Part shown: in pieces, positions 1-5,725 of the stretch
Layout of the letters: each line of letters opens with the position of its first letter
How positions within the stretch are numbered: the first letter of the stretch is position 1
Assembly (NCBI GenBank): GCA_902495025.1
Contig: CABUWB010000100.1
Coordinates: 1 to 6,781, forward strand
Source of the DNA: an uncultured Eubacteriales bacterium
GTDB lineage: Bacteria > Bacillota > Clostridia > Lachnospirales > CAG-274
DNA: 6,781 nucleotides
Direction of reading: 5' to 3'
Program-made: the position numbers and the translations under genes
The notes under the pieces: model-generated
Databases searched by the model: none
What the model was told of the DNA's origin: nothing
What the model saw: only the letters and a program-made list of their open reading frames with translations

Positions 1-954
1 ATCAGGCTCTTCCGCCTTTACGCCCAGCTTATAGCCTGCATTAAGCACTGACTGTGTTAATTTTTGCCAAAATCCTTGCTCTTGCAGTATTTTAATACCC
101 TGTGTTTGTTTTTTTGAAAAATTTAATTTGTCGGCATCAGCCTCAAAGCGGCTGAAACCGTCCTTGCCCTCATCACCTATTTTACAAGGGAAATAGCTGA
201 AAATTCCGTTTTTCTTTGCATAATCTGAGCCATACATTACAGCTGTATAAAAGGTGTATTCTTTTTCTTCGCATTTCTTGTTATTGCATTCGTTTTTATC
301 CTTTTTTCCTGAACAAGGAGTGCTGCAATCTTCACTATCGGCAAATAATGGCTCTATTGCCGCATGCATATATACCTCGCTTACGTAATTTTTCAGCTGT
401 TCTCTATAATTTGAGCTGTTATATTTTATAGCCTTATCAACAACAAAAACCGTATCAATAAGCAGCCTACCCTCACGCTTGCCATAAAATACTATTATGT
501 CCCCATTATTAAGTTTTCTTAAAATACTGCCTTTGCTCCCCTGCTGACAGCAGCAATAGCAAAAGTTTTCTCCAAACACATAAGGGTCTGTATTCATAAG
601 CCCTATTAACTGTGTATTTGTTTTTTTGCGTATTATAGGCTCATGAATGTACTGCGGTATATCGTTTTTCCTTAAATATGCTTTTGTTGATTTTTTGCCT
701 ATTTTGGTAACTTTACTTTCTGTTTCCCATTCACCCCAAAAATACAGCTCCGCTTTGTCGGGAGCGTCATTATTATTCAGGCTTGCTAAATACTCTCCCT
801 TAGCTTTGATAAATTTACGGTAGTGCCTACCAATACCACTCCATGGCATTTCACCGTTTGTTATACATTCCGCAGGTGTAAGAGCATAGCCCGATGCATC
901 GGTAAAATGCTCACCGGCAGGATGAATAAATAAAACTGTATTGTTTATTGACAT
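1..954 (-). CDS. Conserved-looking cysteine-rich protein of unknown function, 3' end cut by window edge
   Basis: An open frame of 318 codons runs without a stop from the ATG at 954 to base 1, so the C-terminus lies outside the window. The start is supported by AAGGGG about 7 nt upstream and a good promoter beyond it. I do not recognise a named family. Visible landmarks are FWGEWE (72-77), TDPYVFG (122-128), FCYCCCQQ (131-138), LRKLNNGDIIVFYG (145-158), DTVFVV (167-172) and FSYFPC (252-257). The GD-IIVFYG stretch followed by hydrophobic strands recalls small beta-rich PUA/ASCH-like folds, which is only an impression. A Lys-rich insert carries C210-x3-C214-x8-C223-x4-C228, and four further cysteines lie at 132, 134, 135 and 136, so metal binding is possible. 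No signal peptide or membrane segment is seen, so it is probably cytoplasmic. It is transcribed divergently from a small HTH regulator with shared dyads. That it is a real gene is near certain; its function is unknown. Confidence 0.85.
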   Translation of the reverse strand, partial: MSINNTVLFIHPAGEHFTDASGYALTPAECITNGEMPWSGIGRHYRKFIKAKGEYLASLNNNDAPDKAELYFWGEWETESKVTKIGKKSTKAYLRKNDIPQYIHEPIIRKKTNTQLIGLMNTDPYVFGENFCYCCCQQGSKGSILRKLNNGDIIVFYGKREGRLLIDTVFVVDKAIKYNSSNYREQLKNYVSEVYMHAAIEPLFADSEDCSTPCSGKKDKNECNNKKCEEKEYTFYTAVMYGSDYAKKNGIFSYFPCKIGDEGKDGFSRFEADADKLNFSKKQTQGIKILQEQGFWQKLTQSVLNAGYKLGVKAEEPD

Positions 955-965
955 AAAACCACCCC

Positions 966-990
966 TTTTAATTCTCTATAAGAATTAAAA
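966..990. promoter_or_regulatory. Operator-like dyad 1 (TTTTAATTCT-N5-AGAATTAAAA)
   Basis: This is a perfect 10-bp inverted repeat with a 5-nt spacer (CTATA). It lies between the predicted start point of the leftward promoter and the ribosome binding site of the left gene, so a bound protein would block that gene. Its core TAATTCT-N5-AGAATTA recurs at 1032-1050. As RNA it would also form a 10-bp AU hairpin directly before the GGGG of the ribosome binding site, an alternative mode of control. The right arm also belongs to a second palindrome, AATTAAAA/TTTTAATT, at 983-998. Confidence 0.6.
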
Positions 991-1000
991 TTTTAATTAC

Positions 1001-1029
1001 ATTATATATGATTTGTCGAAATTCGTCAA
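1001..1029 (-). promoter_or_regulatory. Sigma-A-type promoter of the leftward unknown gene
   Basis: On the minus strand, TTGACG (1024-1029) is followed after exactly 17 bp by a consensus TATAAT (1001-1006). Transcription would begin near 994, giving a leader of about 40 nt that contains dyad 1. The promoter sits between the two matching dyads, which fits repression by a bound regulator. Confidence 0.7.
1013..1029. promoter_or_regulatory. Imperfect 17-bp dyad over the leftward -35 box
   Basis: The sequence TTGTCGAA-A-TTCGTCAA is symmetric apart from one T/T mismatch pair. It covers the -35 hexamer of the leftward promoter. Its centre (1021) is 43 bp from dyad 1 and 20 bp from dyad 2, near whole helical turns. 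It could be a third, weaker operator, or a chance result of the promoter sequence. Confidence 0.3.
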
Positions 1030-1031
1030 TA

Positions 1032-1050
1032 TAATTCTCAGAAAGAATTA
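1032..1050. promoter_or_regulatory. Operator-like dyad 2 (TAATTCT-N5-AGAATTA)
   Basis: This inverted repeat has 7-bp arms and a 5-nt spacer (CAGAA). Half-sites and spacing are the same as in dyad 1, while the spacer differs, which is typical of protein-binding sites. It lies just upstream of the leftward -35 box and over the expected -35 position of the rightward promoter, so one protein could act on both genes. The centres of the two dyads (978 and 1041) are 63 bp apart, six helical turns. Confidence 0.6.
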
Positions 1051-1074
1051 AAACTTTATTAACTGCTATATACT
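1044..1074 (+). promoter_or_regulatory. Probable promoter of the small XRE regulator
   Basis: An extended -10 element, TGC followed by TATATA (1067-1072), lies about 35 nt before the start codon; TATACT at 1069-1074 is an alternative reading. The position 17 bp upstream (1044-1049, AGAATT) is a poor -35 box and coincides with the right arm of dyad 2. A weak -35 covered by an operator fits autorepression. Confidence 0.4.
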
Positions 1075-1107
1075 AATACCATAAGTCCATTACGAGGAGC
1101 TGAAACA

Positions 1108-1353
1108 ATGAAACCCCGCAGACAGGAGTTAGGTAACAAAAATATTATCGGTCATAAAATAACCAGGCTCAGAAAGGAGAGGAAAATTAAGCAGAAGGAG
1201 CTGCTTGTACGCATGCAAACAAGTGGAATTGACATTAATCCCTCTAGTCTTTCCAAGCTGGAGGGTCAGACAAGACCCGTCACCGACATTGAATTAAAGG
1301 TTCTGGCAAAAATCTTTTCCCTATCGGCAGACGAGCTCTTGAATGACGAATGA
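1108..1353 (+). CDS. Small XRE-family HTH transcriptional regulator
   Basis: This 81-residue protein is almost entirely one Cro/CI-type helix-turn-helix domain. It has a basic N-terminal arm (KPRRQ, residues 2-6), a first helix around IGHKITRLRKER (14-25), the HTH around KQKELLVRMQ (28-37) with a likely recognition helix INPSSLSKLEGQTR (43-56), and a closing helix ending SADELL (73-78). Similar stand-alone XRE proteins are common in Clostridia and usually act as dimeric repressors without a ligand domain. The ATG has GAGGAG 8 nt upstream. The gene is divergent from the unknown left gene, and two matching dyads lie between them, so the simplest reading is a local repressor of both genes. It ends 89 bp before the convergent kinase gene, with a terminator between. 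The family is secure; targets are inferred. Confidence 0.9.
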   Translation: MKPRRQELGNKNIIGHKITRLRKERKIKQKELLVRMQTSGIDINPSSLSKLEGQTRPVTDIELKVLAKIFSLSADELLNDE

Positions 1354-1390
1354 AAAAACTTTAAAAAGTTCTTTACAAAAACAGTATAAA

Positions 1391-1430
1391 AAAATAATGC
1401 TCTCAATTCATTAGCTGAGAGCATTATTTT
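1391..1430. terminator. Two-way intrinsic terminator
   Basis: The arms 1391-1405 and 1416-1430 are a perfect 15-bp inverted repeat (core ATGCTCTCA) around a 10-nt loop. It lies between the convergent XRE gene (stop at 1353) and kinase gene (stop at 1443). Read leftward, the stem is followed by a run of seven U (complement of 1388-1394), a classic terminator for the kinase. Read rightward, the U tract is only the end of the stem, so termination is probably weaker. Confidence 0.85.
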
Positions 1431-1442
1431 GTCAAATTATGT

Positions 1443-3239
1443 TTATATTTTTTTGTTTTTGCAGGATACCTTACCGTTTTCGCAAATAAAGGTGCCTAGG
1501 ATTTCCTCCTTATTTTTCTCCCGAAAATCAATTTGGTCTTGGTATACCAAGTATTCAATATCCTCGGGATATTCTATTATTGGCGTGTCGTTTTCTAAAA
1601 TTTCCATTGTAAGGTCAGGTTTTATTTTTACAAATGTATGAACATTATATGGTGAGGTATATTTATCGTGATATGGGTCATAAATCGATTCAACAATAAA
1701 TATATCTTTTGTCCCATCACTGTCAAAATCAATATAGCTAAGGCTGTAGTATCTGTAGGCTTCTGCGTAAAGGTCAGGGTCTTCAGCAGGCTGATATTCC
1801 GGTATACTGAGCAGACTGCCGTCGTTAATGCTTATATTTAGGCAATTGTCTGTTTTTTCAGTATAAATATCGGCTTTAAGCGTGTCGGAAAGCTCTACAT
1901 CGGCATTATAATGTCTTACACCTGATAAAGCTATGTGGTAATACTTTTCATAATCGAAGTTTTCCTCTTCCATGTTGGTTATATAATGTTTGGCGTTTGA
2001 ATTGCCGCAGAATGCCGAGTACTTATGAGGTACAAACTCTAACTGGTTATAATATATTTTAGGCTCTTCATCATCTTCAACAAACTGAATTCCCTCAGGT
2101 GTAATTCTTAAATATTTTGATGAATTATTTGAGTCGGCTGAATTTAAACTTATACTTGTATCTACACTGGGAGATATTGTGAAGTTTTTTACCGGCTGTG
2201 TTGACATTTCAGTCTGTGCTGAAGATTGTGCTGCGGTTTCAGCCTGCACTGTGTACTGCGTGGTTGTTTCAGCCATTGCGGTTGTTTGTTCTGTAGTTTG
2301 TGAAACGGTTGTTTGTTCTTCTGTTGTTATTTTTTCTGCGGCAGAGGTTTCAGAAAAAACAGAGCTTTCTTCTAAATAAGTTATCTCTGCATTTGTCTTA
2401 TGCTCCTTTTGGGCATTAGTTATGTTGCCGGCAGGGAGGGTGTCAGGAGGTGCGGTAGTGTTGTTGCCGATAGCGTATAAAATGATAGCCGAAGCTATTA
2501 AAATGCCAATTATAATTCCACAGCCTAACAAAATATAATTTATATAGAATTTTTTTCTTAGAGCAGCGACGCTTTTGTATCTTTTGGATGAATCAACTGC
2601 CGTACACCTAGCAATTATCCCCGAATAAGGCAGAGCCTTTATATTATCAGCGTTTTCCTTGTCGGTAAGCAGAGTAATCATAAGCCTGCCTATGGAGTAA
2701 ATATCACTTTTATTATCCGTCTGGGCAAAGCCGTACTGCTCGGGCGAGGCATAAAACTCCGTACCGAGGTGCTTTGTATCCTTTGAGGCGGTAGCATTCT
2801 GCGCACGTGCTATGCCAAAGTCAATGAGGTACACCTCATTATTTGAGGTTATAATGATGTTGGACGGCTTAATATCACGATGGACAAGCCCCGCACCATG
2901 AACGGGCGCAAGTATTCTGCACAGCTTACAGACTATCTCCCTGACCTCATGCGGCGTAAGGCTGCCCTTTGATGCAACAAGGCTGTCAAGCGTGCTGCCG
3001 TTTATAAATTCCTCAATGGCATAAAAGGCGCCGTCCCTTTCGCTTATGCTGTAAATTGTGGGTATGCCGCTTATTTTAAGCTCTTTCAGCTTTCTGTAAA
3101 CCTCGGGATTGTCTATCCGCTTTAAAACCGCTATCCTGTCATAGCTTGTCAGCTTAATCTGCCATGTGTCCCTGCCAATGGAGCTTATAATTTCATATTG
3201 CTCATAGCTGTTTTTAAATTCCTCAACAAAATTATCCAT
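1443..3239 (-). CDS. Transmembrane Ser/Thr protein kinase with stalk and extracellular domain
   Basis: This 598-residue eukaryotic-type (Hanks) kinase carries the ATP-binding lysine K40 (AVLKRI), the catalytic loop HRDIKPSN (120-127; D122, K124, N127), the DFG motif (140-142), GTEFYASPEQYG (159-170), SDIYSIG (178-184) and the conserved R220. The catalytic residues are present, so it should be active, though the Gly-rich loop is degenerate (SSIGRDTW, with only G22). The activation loop offers T150, S152, T155 and T160 for phosphorylation. One membrane helix (about 233-257) follows. Outside is a Thr/Ser/Glu/Gln-rich stalk (about 258-370), with ten-residue repeats starting at 323, 333 and 343. 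The unidentified C-terminal domain (about 371-598) contains a DxDxDGxxD calcium-type loop (504-512) and cysteines at 411, 466, 586 and 593. There are no PASTA repeats, unlike PrkC. GGGGAAGGG lies 5 nt before the ATG. It is divergent from an HTH gene, its likely partner. Confidence 0.93.
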   Translation of the reverse strand: MDNFVEEFKNSYEQYEIISSIGRDTWQIKLTSYDRIAVLKRIDNPEVYRKLKELKISGIPTIYSISERDGAFYAIEEFINGSTLDSLVASKGSLTPHEVREIVCKLCRILAPVHGAGLVHRDIKPSNIIITSNNEVYLIDFGIARAQNATASKDTKHLGTEFYASPEQYGFAQTDNKSDIYSIGRLMITLLTDKENADNIKALPYSGIIARCTAVDSSKRYKSVAALRKKFYINYILLGCGIIIGILIASAIILYAIGNNTTAPPDTLPAGNITNAQKEHKTNAEITYLEESSVFSETSAAEKITTEEQTTVSQTTEQTTAMAETTTQYTVQAETAAQSSAQTEMSTQPVKNFTISPSVDTSISLNSADSNNSSKYLRITPEGIQFVEDDEEPKIYYNQLEFVPHKYSAFCGNSNAKHYITNMEEENFDYEKYYHIALSGVRHYNADVELSDTLKADIYTEKTDNCLNISINDGSLLSIPEYQPAEDPDLYAEAYRYYSLSYIDFDSDGTKDIFIVESIYDPYHDKYTSPYNVHTFVKIKPDLTMEILENDTPIIEYPEDIEYLVYQDQIDFREKNKEEILGTFICENGKVSCKNKKI

Positions 3240-3257
3240 TTAATCCCTTCCCCAATA

Positions 3258-3286
3258 TTGAATATTTTCTCCGCCTGTGCTATTAT
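3258..3286 (+). promoter_or_regulatory. Promoter candidate of the second HTH gene
   Basis: TTGAAT (3258-3263) and TATTAT (3281-3286) are separated by exactly 17 bp. The start point would fall near 3293, giving a very short leader that begins at the ribosome binding site. It also places the upstream GTG at 3277 before the transcript start, supporting the ATG at 3304 as the true start. Confidence 0.5.
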
Positions 3287-3289
3287 TAA
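3261..3289 (-). promoter_or_regulatory. Weak promoter candidate of the kinase gene
   Basis: On the minus strand, TTAATA (3284-3289) and AATATT (3261-3266) are 17 bp apart. Both hexamers are four-of-six matches only. It almost exactly overlaps the opposing promoter candidate, as the 64-bp gap between the two genes would force. A different minus-strand promoter reading into the HTH gene cannot be excluded. Confidence 0.25.
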
Positions 3290-3292
3290 CTC

Positions 3293-3300
3293 GGGGTGAT
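3293..3300 (+). promoter_or_regulatory. Ribosome binding site fixing the start at 3304
   Basis: GGGGTGAT matches the 3' part of the extended anti-Shine-Dalgarno complement (GGAGGTGAT) and sits 3 to 5 nt before ATG 3304. The longer in-frame GTG start at 3277 has no such site upstream. The PHP phosphatase gene uses the same style of site. Confidence 0.7.
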
Positions 3301-3303
3301 ACT

Positions 3304-3726
3304 ATGAAAGATACAGGCGAGCTTTTGGCTGAAATTAAAAAATCAACCGAAATTAAGCACTTTCTTGCGGAGAATGACGAAGATATAAAAAATCTTACTC
3401 TTTCTGAATATCTTAATATATTGATAGAAAAAAAGCAAGTACCAAAGGGTGAGATTATAAAAAAGGCAGAGCTTAATTATACCTACGGCTATCAGATGAT
3501 TAACGGTACAAGAAAGCCTACCAAGGACAAGCTGCTGCAGCTCTGCTTTGGGCTGAATGCTACTGTTGAGGAGGCAAACCGCATACTTCTTATTGCAAAT
3601 GCGGGTGGGCTGTACAGCAAAAACCGCAGGGATTGCATTATAATTTTTGCACTTGATAAGGGCTTGACACTTACACAGACAAATGAGCTGCTCTTTGAGC
3701 TGAATGAGGCTGTTTTTGAGCTGTAA
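3304..3726 (+). CDS. HTH DNA-binding protein paired with the kinase
   Basis: From the ATG at 3304 the product is 140 residues. An in-frame GTG at 3277 would add nine residues but lacks a ribosome binding site and lies inside the promoter candidate. The middle part (about 33-97) reads as an XRE-like HTH: a helix around LSEYLNILIEKK, then KGEIIKKAELNYTYGYQMING (48-68) with the likely recognition helix, and KPTKDKLLQLCFGL (71-84). A conserved-looking C-terminal helical segment follows (about 102-136, LYSKNRRDCIIIFALDKG then TQTNELLFELNE). There is no membrane segment or ligand domain. It is divergent from the Ser/Thr kinase across 64 bp, so co-regulation is likely. Phosphorylation by the kinase is an attractive inference, with Thr/Ser residues near the HTH, but nothing in the sequence proves it. 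The HTH call is fairly secure; the role is open. Confidence 0.82.
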   Translation: MKDTGELLAEIKKSTEIKHFLAENDEDIKNLTLSEYLNILIEKKQVPKGEIIKKAELNYTYGYQMINGTRKPTKDKLLQLCFGLNATVEEANRILLIANAGGLYSKNRRDCIIIFALDKGLTLTQTNELLFELNEAVFEL

Positions 3727-3734
3727 GGATGACA

Positions 3735-3764
3735 AAAAGGCTGACGAAAATTCGTCAGCCTTTT
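3735..3764. terminator. Two-way intrinsic terminator
   Basis: AAAAGGCTGACGAA (3735-3748) is exactly complementary to TTCGTCAGCCTTTT (3751-3764), giving a 13-bp stem and a tight 4-nt loop. It fills the 45-bp gap between the convergent HTH gene (stop at 3726) and Na/Pi gene (stop at 3772). The transcript ends in U4 on the plus strand and U5 on the minus strand, so it should serve both genes. Confidence 0.88.
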
Positions 3765-3771
3765 GCATTTA

Positions 3772-5418
3772 TCAGTTCTGGTTATGTTTAATTACAACCT
3801 CTGCAACATTAAGTGCGTGGTCAGATACACGTTCAAGATTGGTGAGTACATCAAGGTAAACAACGCCTGCGGTAGGGTTACACTGGCGGTTTGCAAGTCT
3901 TTCAATATGCTCACTGCGCAGCCTTTCCTCAAGGTTATCAACCCTTTCCTCCTCGCTTATAACCTTTTCGGCAAGGTCAATGCTGTAGGTGGAAAGTGCC
4001 TCAACCGAGTTGGAAACACACTTTATTGTTTCTGCAAATATATGGTCAAGCTCGCTTGACGCTTTATCAGAGAATTTTAAATCCTCATTTTTCATATACT
4101 GCGCAAACTCAACAAGGTTTTCACAGTGGTCACCTATACGCTCCATATCAATTACGGTGTGGAAAAGTGAGGTAATCTGCCTGTTCTGCTTTTCATTAAG
4201 GTCGGTATTACACAGCTTAACCATATAGGTTGTAATGGAGTGGGTAAGCGTATCTATTTTTGCCTCGGTTTCAAACACCTTGTCCATAGCGGTTGTGTCC
4301 TGTGTCTGCATGGCAGTTGTTGCAAGCTTAAGGTTATCCCTTGCCATTTCACCAAGGCGCACAATTTCCTTAATACAGTTTTCAATAGCGATACCCGGTG
4401 TGCTGAGGATACGGTCGTCAAGGTGAATAAGCTCGCCTGCGTCCACCGAGGTAGGTGTAAGTGAAGTAAGCTTTTCCGCTGCCTTTACAAGCAGATTGCT
4501 GAAAGGATAAAGCATAACAACCGTCAGCAGGTTTGCTGCTGTGTGCAGAATACTGACGTCCGTACTTGATACCATTGCACGTCCTGCAGCAGGGTTTATA
4601 AACATAAAGAATACTGCTGCCGCAGCACTGATAATTACTGCGCCTATTACGTTGAAAAGCAGATGTATATATGCAGCACCCTTAGCATTTTTGCTTGTGC
4701 CTATACTTGAAAGCACTGCCGTAAGACAGGTACCTATGTTTTCACCCATTACTATATAAATTGCAGCGTCCCAGCGCACAAGTCCTGCTATGGCAAGCGA
4801 CTGGAGAATTGCAACTGATGCCGACGAGCTTTGAATAACCGCCGTAACCAGCGCACCCACAATTACGCCAAGGAATGGATTTGTACCAAAGGTTGCCATT
4901 GCATCACGAAAAGCCTGAAGCTCCTGGAGGGGCTGAAGTCCCTCTGACATCATTGAAATACCTACAAATAATAAACCAAAGCCCGCAATGGTTTCACCCA
5001 AGAGCGTTACTGTGTTCTTTTTGCTGAACAGCAGCATAAATGCACCTATTGCTATTGCTATCGGCGCAAAAAACTCGGGCTTTAAAAAGCTTGCCCATTC
5101 AAGCGAGGATACAATCCAGCTTGTCATTGTTGTACCGATGTTTGCACCCATTATGATACCTACCGTCTGTGATAAATTCATAATGCCTGCATTTACAAAA
5201 CCGACTACCATAACAGTTGTTGCAGACGAGCTTTGAATAATAGCTGTTACTATCGCACCTAAAATGATGCCCATAAACTTGTTGCGTGTAAGCATTTCAA
5301 GTATATGTTTCAGCTTGTTGCCTGCACACTTTTGCAGACCCGATGCCATAATGTGCATACCGTAAAGGAATAGTCCCAGACCTCCGAGTACTGCGGTGAA
5401 CATAGATACGTAATCCAT
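3772..5418 (-). CDS. Na/Pi-cotransporter family protein with C-terminal PhoU-like domain
   Basis: This 548-residue membrane protein belongs to the NptA/YjbB type of sodium:phosphate symporters (PF02690 with a PhoU-like tail). The membrane half (about 1-315) holds the family's inverted-repeat signature twice: GAIVTAIIQSSSATT (54-68) and GALVTAVIQSSSASV (188-202), followed by GANIGTT (91-97) and GENIGT (225-230). The QSSS motifs belong to the substrate and ion pathway in this family. The cytoplasmic half (about 340-548) has two PhoU-like three-helix units, each with an E-x3-D metal-binding pattern: MERIGDH (E426, D430) and LERVSDH (E529, D533). Length and domain order are typical. AGGAGG lies 12 nt before the ATG, a slightly long gap, with no better start between. 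Bacterial relatives import or export phosphate, and direction cannot be told here. The PhoU tail suggests feedback from phosphate status. Confidence 0.93.
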   Translation of the reverse strand: MDYVSMFTAVLGGLGLFLYGMHIMASGLQKCAGNKLKHILEMLTRNKFMGIILGAIVTAIIQSSSATTVMVVGFVNAGIMNLSQTVGIIMGANIGTTMTSWIVSSLEWASFLKPEFFAPIAIAIGAFMLLFSKKNTVTLLGETIAGFGLLFVGISMMSEGLQPLQELQAFRDAMATFGTNPFLGVIVGALVTAVIQSSSASVAILQSLAIAGLVRWDAAIYIVMGENIGTCLTAVLSSIGTSKNAKGAAYIHLLFNVIGAVIISAAAAVFFMFINPAAGRAMVSSTDVSILHTAANLLTVVMLYPFSNLLVKAAEKLTSLTPTSVDAGELIHLDDRILSTPGIAIENCIKEIVRLGEMARDNLKLATTAMQTQDTTAMDKVFETEAKIDTLTHSITTYMVKLCNTDLNEKQNRQITSLFHTVIDMERIGDHCENLVEFAQYMKNEDLKFSDKASSELDHIFAETIKCVSNSVEALSTYSIDLAEKVISEEERVDNLEERLRSEHIERLANRQCNPTAGVVYLDVLTNLERVSDHALNVAEVVIKHNQN

Positions 5419-5437
5419 TTCCTGTTTAATCCTCCTG

Positions 5438-5473
5438 AAGTATAAAAATACTTTTAACCTCCACCATGTGGAG
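5438..5473 (-). promoter_or_regulatory. Two small hairpins in the Na/Pi gene leader
   Basis: AAGTAT/ATACTT (5438-5443 and 5448-5453) has 6-bp arms around four bases, next to the AGGAGG site. CTCCAC/GTGGAG (5459-5464 and 5468-5473) has 6-bp arms around three bases. Both lie in the predicted leader of about 75 nt. They could tune translation or RNA stability. No known riboswitch pattern is recognised. Confidence 0.35.
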
Positions 5474-5489
5474 CTGTTCCAAAATAAAA

Positions 5490-5506
5490 CTACAAGCGTA
5501 TTGTAG
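5490..5506. promoter_or_regulatory. Dyad CTACAA-N5-TTGTAG over the Na/Pi -10 box
   Basis: The 6-bp arms are perfect with a 5-nt spacer (GCGTA). The dyad covers the -10 hexamer and the predicted start point of the leftward promoter, where a bound protein would repress. The binding protein is unknown. Confidence 0.4.
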
Positions 5507-5529
5507 CACGTTTGATTTTACAAAATCAA
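5500..5529 (-). promoter_or_regulatory. Promoter of the Na/Pi-cotransporter gene
   Basis: On the minus strand an extended -10 (TGC before TACAAT, 5500-5505) is preceded by TTGATT (5524-5529) with an 18-bp spacer. The start point would lie near 5493, about 75 nt before the ATG. The -35 box sits inside an 18-bp perfect dyad and within the phased ACAAAA repeats, so regulation is likely. Confidence 0.55.
5512..5529. promoter_or_regulatory. Perfect dyad TTGATTTT-AC-AAAATCAA at the Na/Pi -35 box
   Basis: These are perfect 8-bp arms with a 2-nt spacer, covering the spacer and -35 box of the leftward promoter. Its centre lies about 22 bp (two helical turns) from the neighbouring dyad at 5490-5506, though the half-sites differ. 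It could be an operator, or part of the phased-repeat site described next. Confidence 0.4.
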
Positions 5530-5547
5530 GACAAAAACCTTACAAAA
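5517..5547 (+). promoter_or_regulatory. Phased ACAAAA repeats, PhoP-box-like
   Basis: ACAAAA occurs at 5520, 5531 and 5542, an exact 11-bp period. Two copies extend to TTTACA (5517-5522) and CTTACA (5539-5544), and the middle one is AAGACA (5528-5533). Firmicute PhoP binds TT(A/T/C)ACA-type repeats about 11 bp apart near the -35 region. Here the repeats cover roughly -25 to -55 of the Na/Pi promoter, on the non-coding strand. Phosphate control of a phosphate carrier makes sense but is inference. Confidence 0.35.
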
Positions 5548-5707
5548 AACAGTGTAAATTGCACTGAAATTAACAAAAGGCGAAAATTTGCCCGAAATCA
5601 TCATTATTTTGTACGATAAGCGGCGGCAAAAGGGACGGTAAAATTAGTTAATTTACACAAAAACGCAAATGTTAAATCTAAGTAAAATAAATATGGGAAA
5701 ATGCCTG

Positions 5708-5720
5708 CTGTACAATAAAC
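5708..5720 (+). repeat. 13-bp direct repeat CTGTACAATAAAC, copy 1
   Basis: This is identical to 5784-5796, 76 bp downstream, and the flanking bases differ on both sides. It lies just upstream of the PHP promoter candidates. It contains the palindrome TGTACA and the -10-like TACAAT. Confidence 0.5.
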
Positions 5721-5725
5721 GGGAC

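Noticed and set aside
1357..1370. AACTTT-AA-AAAGTT symmetry just after the XRE gene
   Set aside because: It is a short AT-only stem with a 2-nt loop and no following T run. The strong hairpin at 1391-1430 is the better terminator.
2179..2379. Plus-strand frame rich in Val, Ala, Cys and Ser
   Set aside because: It is the reverse reading of the Thr/Gln/Glu-rich stalk of the kinase. Low complexity on one strand opens the other by chance.
3277..3303. GTG start extending the second HTH protein by nine residues
   Set aside because: There is no ribosome binding site before the GTG, it lies in the promoter spacer, and GGGGTGAT is well placed for ATG 3304.
3343..3768. 141-codon minus-strand open frame opposite the second HTH gene
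   Set aside because: It is antisense to a protein with clear HTH character, runs through the two-way terminator, and has a composition unlike a folded protein. The plus-strand reading explains the region.
5490..5506. CopY/BlaI-type operator reading of the TACA/TGTA symmetry
   Set aside because: Those regulators use TACA-N2-TGTA. Here the arms are 5 bp apart, so only a generic dyad is reported.
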